Assembly (NCBI GenBank): GCA_036272915.1
Contig: DATAXV010000041.1
Location: forward strand, 1-30,757
Origin: DATAXV01 sp036272915
GTDB taxonomy: Bacteria; Chloroflexota; Dormibacteria; Dormibacterales; Dormibacteraceae
Length of the DNA stretch: 30,757 nt
Direction of reading: 5' to 3'
Positions 29,174 to 30,757 of this stretch are shown one piece after another. Positions within the stretch are counted from its first letter, which is position 1, and every line of letters begins with the position of its first letter. The translations under genes and the position numbers were made by a program. The notes beneath the pieces are model-generated. The model saw nothing but the letters and a program-made list of their open reading frames with translations, ran no database searches and had not been told where the DNA came from.

Positions 29174-29668
29174 GTGGAATCGTATCGAATGCAAGACGAT
29201 GAGCTGGCCGTCGCGGTCACCTCGGTTCGGCGCGGGGTGCTGCGACTGGCTCGCCGGCTCCGCCTCGAGGGCCGGGAGCGCGGCGAGGCGCTGCTCCGGA
29301 TCGGCGTCCTCGCCCACCTGGTGAGGCATGGTGCGATGACCCCGGGCGAGCTGGCGGCGATGGATCAGGTCCAGCCGCAGACGCTCACACGCACGCTGGC
29401 GACCCTGGAGCGCGAGGGGCTGATCAGCCGGAGACCAGACGACGACGATCGCCGCCGGTCGCTGTTGAACGTGACCGATGCCGGGAGGGGTCTCCTGGAG
29501 AGCGACATGCGGGGGCGCGAGCGGTGGCTGGCGGGGGCGATGGCCGCCGAGCTCACCCCCGCCGAGTGCGAGATCCTCCGCATCGCCGGCTCGCTGATGG
29601 AGCGGCTCGGCGACAGCGCCGGCGGGTCGACCCGCCGGACCGAGGGCGGGGCGGTCACGACTCCATGA
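29174..29668 (+). CDS. MarR-family transcriptional regulator
   Basis: A 164-aa winged-helix regulator. The DNA-binding part is clear: MTPGELAAMDQVQPQTLTRT, then LATLEREGLISRRPDDDDRR, then RSLLNVTDAGRGLLESDM, with the Asp-Arg wing typical of MarR. The N- and C-terminal helices form the dimer interface. The start may be GTG at 29174 or ATG at 29189; neither has a strong ribosome site, so the coordinate is uncertain by five codons. It is divergent from the methyltransferase gene with only 67 bp between them, so both promoters overlap and the regulator probably controls both. The ligand is unknown (phenolic compounds are common for the family). Confidence 0.9.
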   Translation: MESYRMQDDELAVAVTSVRRGVLRLARRLRLEGRERGEALLRIGVLAHLVRHGAMTPGELAAMDQVQPQTLTRTLATLEREGLISRRPDDDDRRRSLLNVTDAGRGLLESDMRGRERWLAGAMAAELTPAECEILRIAGSLMERLGDSAGGSTRRTEGGAVTTP

Positions 29669-29677
29669 CCGCCCCGG

Positions 29678-29695
29678 TCCGGGCGCACTCCCGGA
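29678..29695. terminator. Small hairpin between convergent genes
   Basis: TCCGGG-CGCACT-CCCGGA, exact 6-bp arms in the 42-bp gap between the MarR gene and the VOC gene. It is a likely weak bidirectional terminator. Confidence 0.4.
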
Positions 29696-29710
29696 GGAGG
29701 CGCGGCCGGA

Positions 29711-30475
29711 TCAGGCCGCGATCAGACCGAAGGTCGCGCCCTGCGCGTCGGCGAGGATGGTGAACTTGCCGCCCGGGTAATCGGTCACCGGCATCATCGC
29801 CGTCGCCCCGAGCTCCTGGGCTCGAGCGGCGGTCGCGGCGATGTCGTCGACCAGGAAGTAGACCAGCCAGTGGGAGGGGACCTCGGCCGGGACCATCGCC
29901 GGCATCTCCTGGGCGCCGCCGATGGGCTCGCCGCCGGAGCGGAGCTCGTTGTACTCCATCCCTTCCGGCATCGGCAGCGACTTCACCTCCCAGCCGAAGA
30001 CCTTGTGGTAGAAGTCCCTGGCCGCCGGAAGGCCGCGCGCGTTGAGCTCGGTCCAGCCGACGCTTCCCGGCTCGCGCATGACCTGGGCGCCGGTCATCTT
30101 GCCCGGCTGCCAGACGCCGAAGAACGCTCCGGACGGGTCCTGGAACACGCCCATCCGGCCCTGGTCCATGACGTCGAAGGGAGGCACGGCGACCTTCCCT
30201 CCCGCCGCCTCGACGGCGGCGGCCGTCTCCGAGGCGTCCGGCGTGCCGATGTACATCGCCCAGGCCGTGGGCTGGCCCTCGCCCATGACCGGCCCGATGC
30301 CGGCCACGTCGCGGCCGCCCAGCTGGGCGACGGTGTAGCCGCCGAAGGCCGGGTCCGGGTTGGGCTCCGCGGTCCAGCCCAGGAGGCTGGAGTAGAACTT
30401 CCTCGCCGCCTCCGGGTCGCTCGTCGAGAGGTCGACCCAGATCGGCTTGGCCGAAGTGCCGACGGTGTCACTCAT
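29711..30475 (-). CDS. VOC-family protein with two glyoxalase-like domains
   Basis: A 254-aa protein of two vicinal-oxygen-chelate domains (about residues 8-120 and 132-252), the arrangement of actinobacterial 27-kDa antigen/hydroxylase-like proteins (CFP30B type). Domain 1 has IWVDLSTSDPEAARKFYSSL and MGVFQDPSGAFFGVWQPG; domain 2 has GWTELNARGLPAARDFYHKV and FTILADAQGATFGLIAA. The strongly conserved metal-binding His/Glu of true glyoxalases are not evident at all positions, so catalysis is uncertain. AGAGGAG lies about 11 nt before the ATG at 30475, and TAGGAT (30523-30528, minus strand) is a suitable -10 box. It is convergent with the MarR gene. Confidence 0.87.
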   Translation of the reverse strand: MSDTVGTSAKPIWVDLSTSDPEAARKFYSSLLGWTAEPNPDPAFGGYTVAQLGGRDVAGIGPVMGEGQPTAWAMYIGTPDASETAAAVEAAGGKVAVPPFDVMDQGRMGVFQDPSGAFFGVWQPGKMTGAQVMREPGSVGWTELNARGLPAARDFYHKVFGWEVKSLPMPEGMEYNELRSGGEPIGGAQEMPAMVPAEVPSHWLVYFLVDDIAATAARAQELGATAMMPVTDYPGGKFTILADAQGATFGLIAA

Positions 30476-30522
30476 GGCGCCGTTCGCTCCTCTTGAGGGT
30501 TGTCGATTCCAAGGGCAAGCAC

Positions 30523-30528
30523 ATCCTA
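30523..30528 (-). promoter_or_regulatory. -10 box TAGGAT upstream of the VOC gene
   Basis: A TANNNT box about 48 bp before the ATG at 30475, leaving a ~40-nt leader with a ribosome site. No clear -35 can be read. Confidence 0.3.
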
Positions 30529-30535
30529 AGGGCCC

Positions 30536-30757
30536 TCAAAGGAATAAGGCGGACGAAGCGGCTCCAGCCTGGGGATCCAGGGAGTAGTTCCACTCGCCGT
30601 GGAAGTCATGTCGCCGGAGGCCGATAGCGTCCATCGCCGCGTCGGCGATCACGACCTTCGTGGGGTAGCTACCCTGGTCTCGCTCGGCATGCACCTTGAG
30701 GCCGGTCTTGGAGGTGGTGGCCCCGATCAACTCCATGACCACCTCATGGCTGGTCAG
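30536..30757 (-). CDS. ISAzo13-family transposase, C-terminal part (5' end outside window)
   Basis: The frame is open to the window edge: LTSHEVVMELIGATTSKTGL, then KVHAERDQGSYPTKVVIADA, then the closing RRHDFHGEWNYSLDP. These are the last ~70 residues of the ISAzo13 (Rhodopirellula-type) DDE transposase, which normally ends with HDFHGxWNYT. No frameshift is seen in this part, so the copy could be intact beyond the window. The stop codon is 61 bp from the VOC start, so the element's terminal repeat should lie between them. Confidence 0.85.
   Translation of the reverse strand: MTSHEVVMELIGATTSKTGLKVHAERDQGSYPTKVVIADAAMDAIGLRRHDFHGEWNYSLDPQAGAASSALFL

Overview
The window is a G+C-rich, gene-dense stretch of bacterial chromosome. 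GTG starts are frequent. TetR, MarR and WYL regulators are present, and many genes have a TANNNT-type -10 box placed 6-7 nt before the start codon, as expected for leaderless mRNAs. This fits a high-GC Gram-positive-like lineage such as Actinomycetota or a Chloroflexota/Dormibacterota-type bacterium. The sequence alone does not settle the phylum. There are no rRNA or tRNA genes, no CRISPR array and no prophage.

Layout. 1-2330: the 3' end of a UvrD/PcrA helicase gene, three unrecognised small genes on the minus strand (with a 16-bp perfect inverted repeat between two of them), and a truncated IS1182-type transposase. 2331-5634: an intergenic region rich in dyads, a selenium-binding protein/methanethiol oxidase (SBP56) gene, a convergent FAD-linked oxidoreductase gene, and a shared divergent control region. 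5635-8552: a DHA2-type drug exporter with an unusual C-terminal cytidylate-kinase-like extension, overlapping its TetR regulator by ATGA. 8588-12724: a membrane-anchored XpaC-like protein, a ROK sugar kinase, an M48-type membrane metallopeptidase and a short glycerophosphodiester phosphodiesterase. 12729-19831: a WYL regulator divergent from an AlkA-like HhH glycosylase, then two overlapping half-size ABC exporters and a fosmidomycin-resistance-like MFS exporter. 19960-24384: a stand-alone ClpC-N/UVR protein, a GT4 glycosyltransferase and an amylo-alpha-1,6-glucosidase-like enzyme, with a CRP-like site between the last two. 24499-26192: a three-gene cassette (RHH/HicB-like regulator, DUF4097 beta-solenoid protein, small basic protein) between its own operator-promoter and a strong terminator. 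26205-30757: nitroreductase, polytopic membrane protein, LCM-type methyltransferase divergent from a MarR regulator, two-domain VOC protein, and the C-terminus of an ISAzo13 transposase running off the window.

The main regulatory observations are these. An identical 8+8-bp operator (ACCTGACA-N5-TGTCAGGT) lies both at the WYL regulator's own promoter and 8 kb away in front of the oxidoreductase/exporter pair. A near-consensus CRP site sits in the glucan gene pair. The RHH-DUF4097 cassette has a palindrome lying exactly between its -35 and -10 boxes. The best candidates for something little described are the RHH-DUF4097-small protein cassette, the MFS/kinase-like fusion and the AAA-less ClpC-N/UVR protein. 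All functional statements come from reading motifs by eye; no database search was possible.
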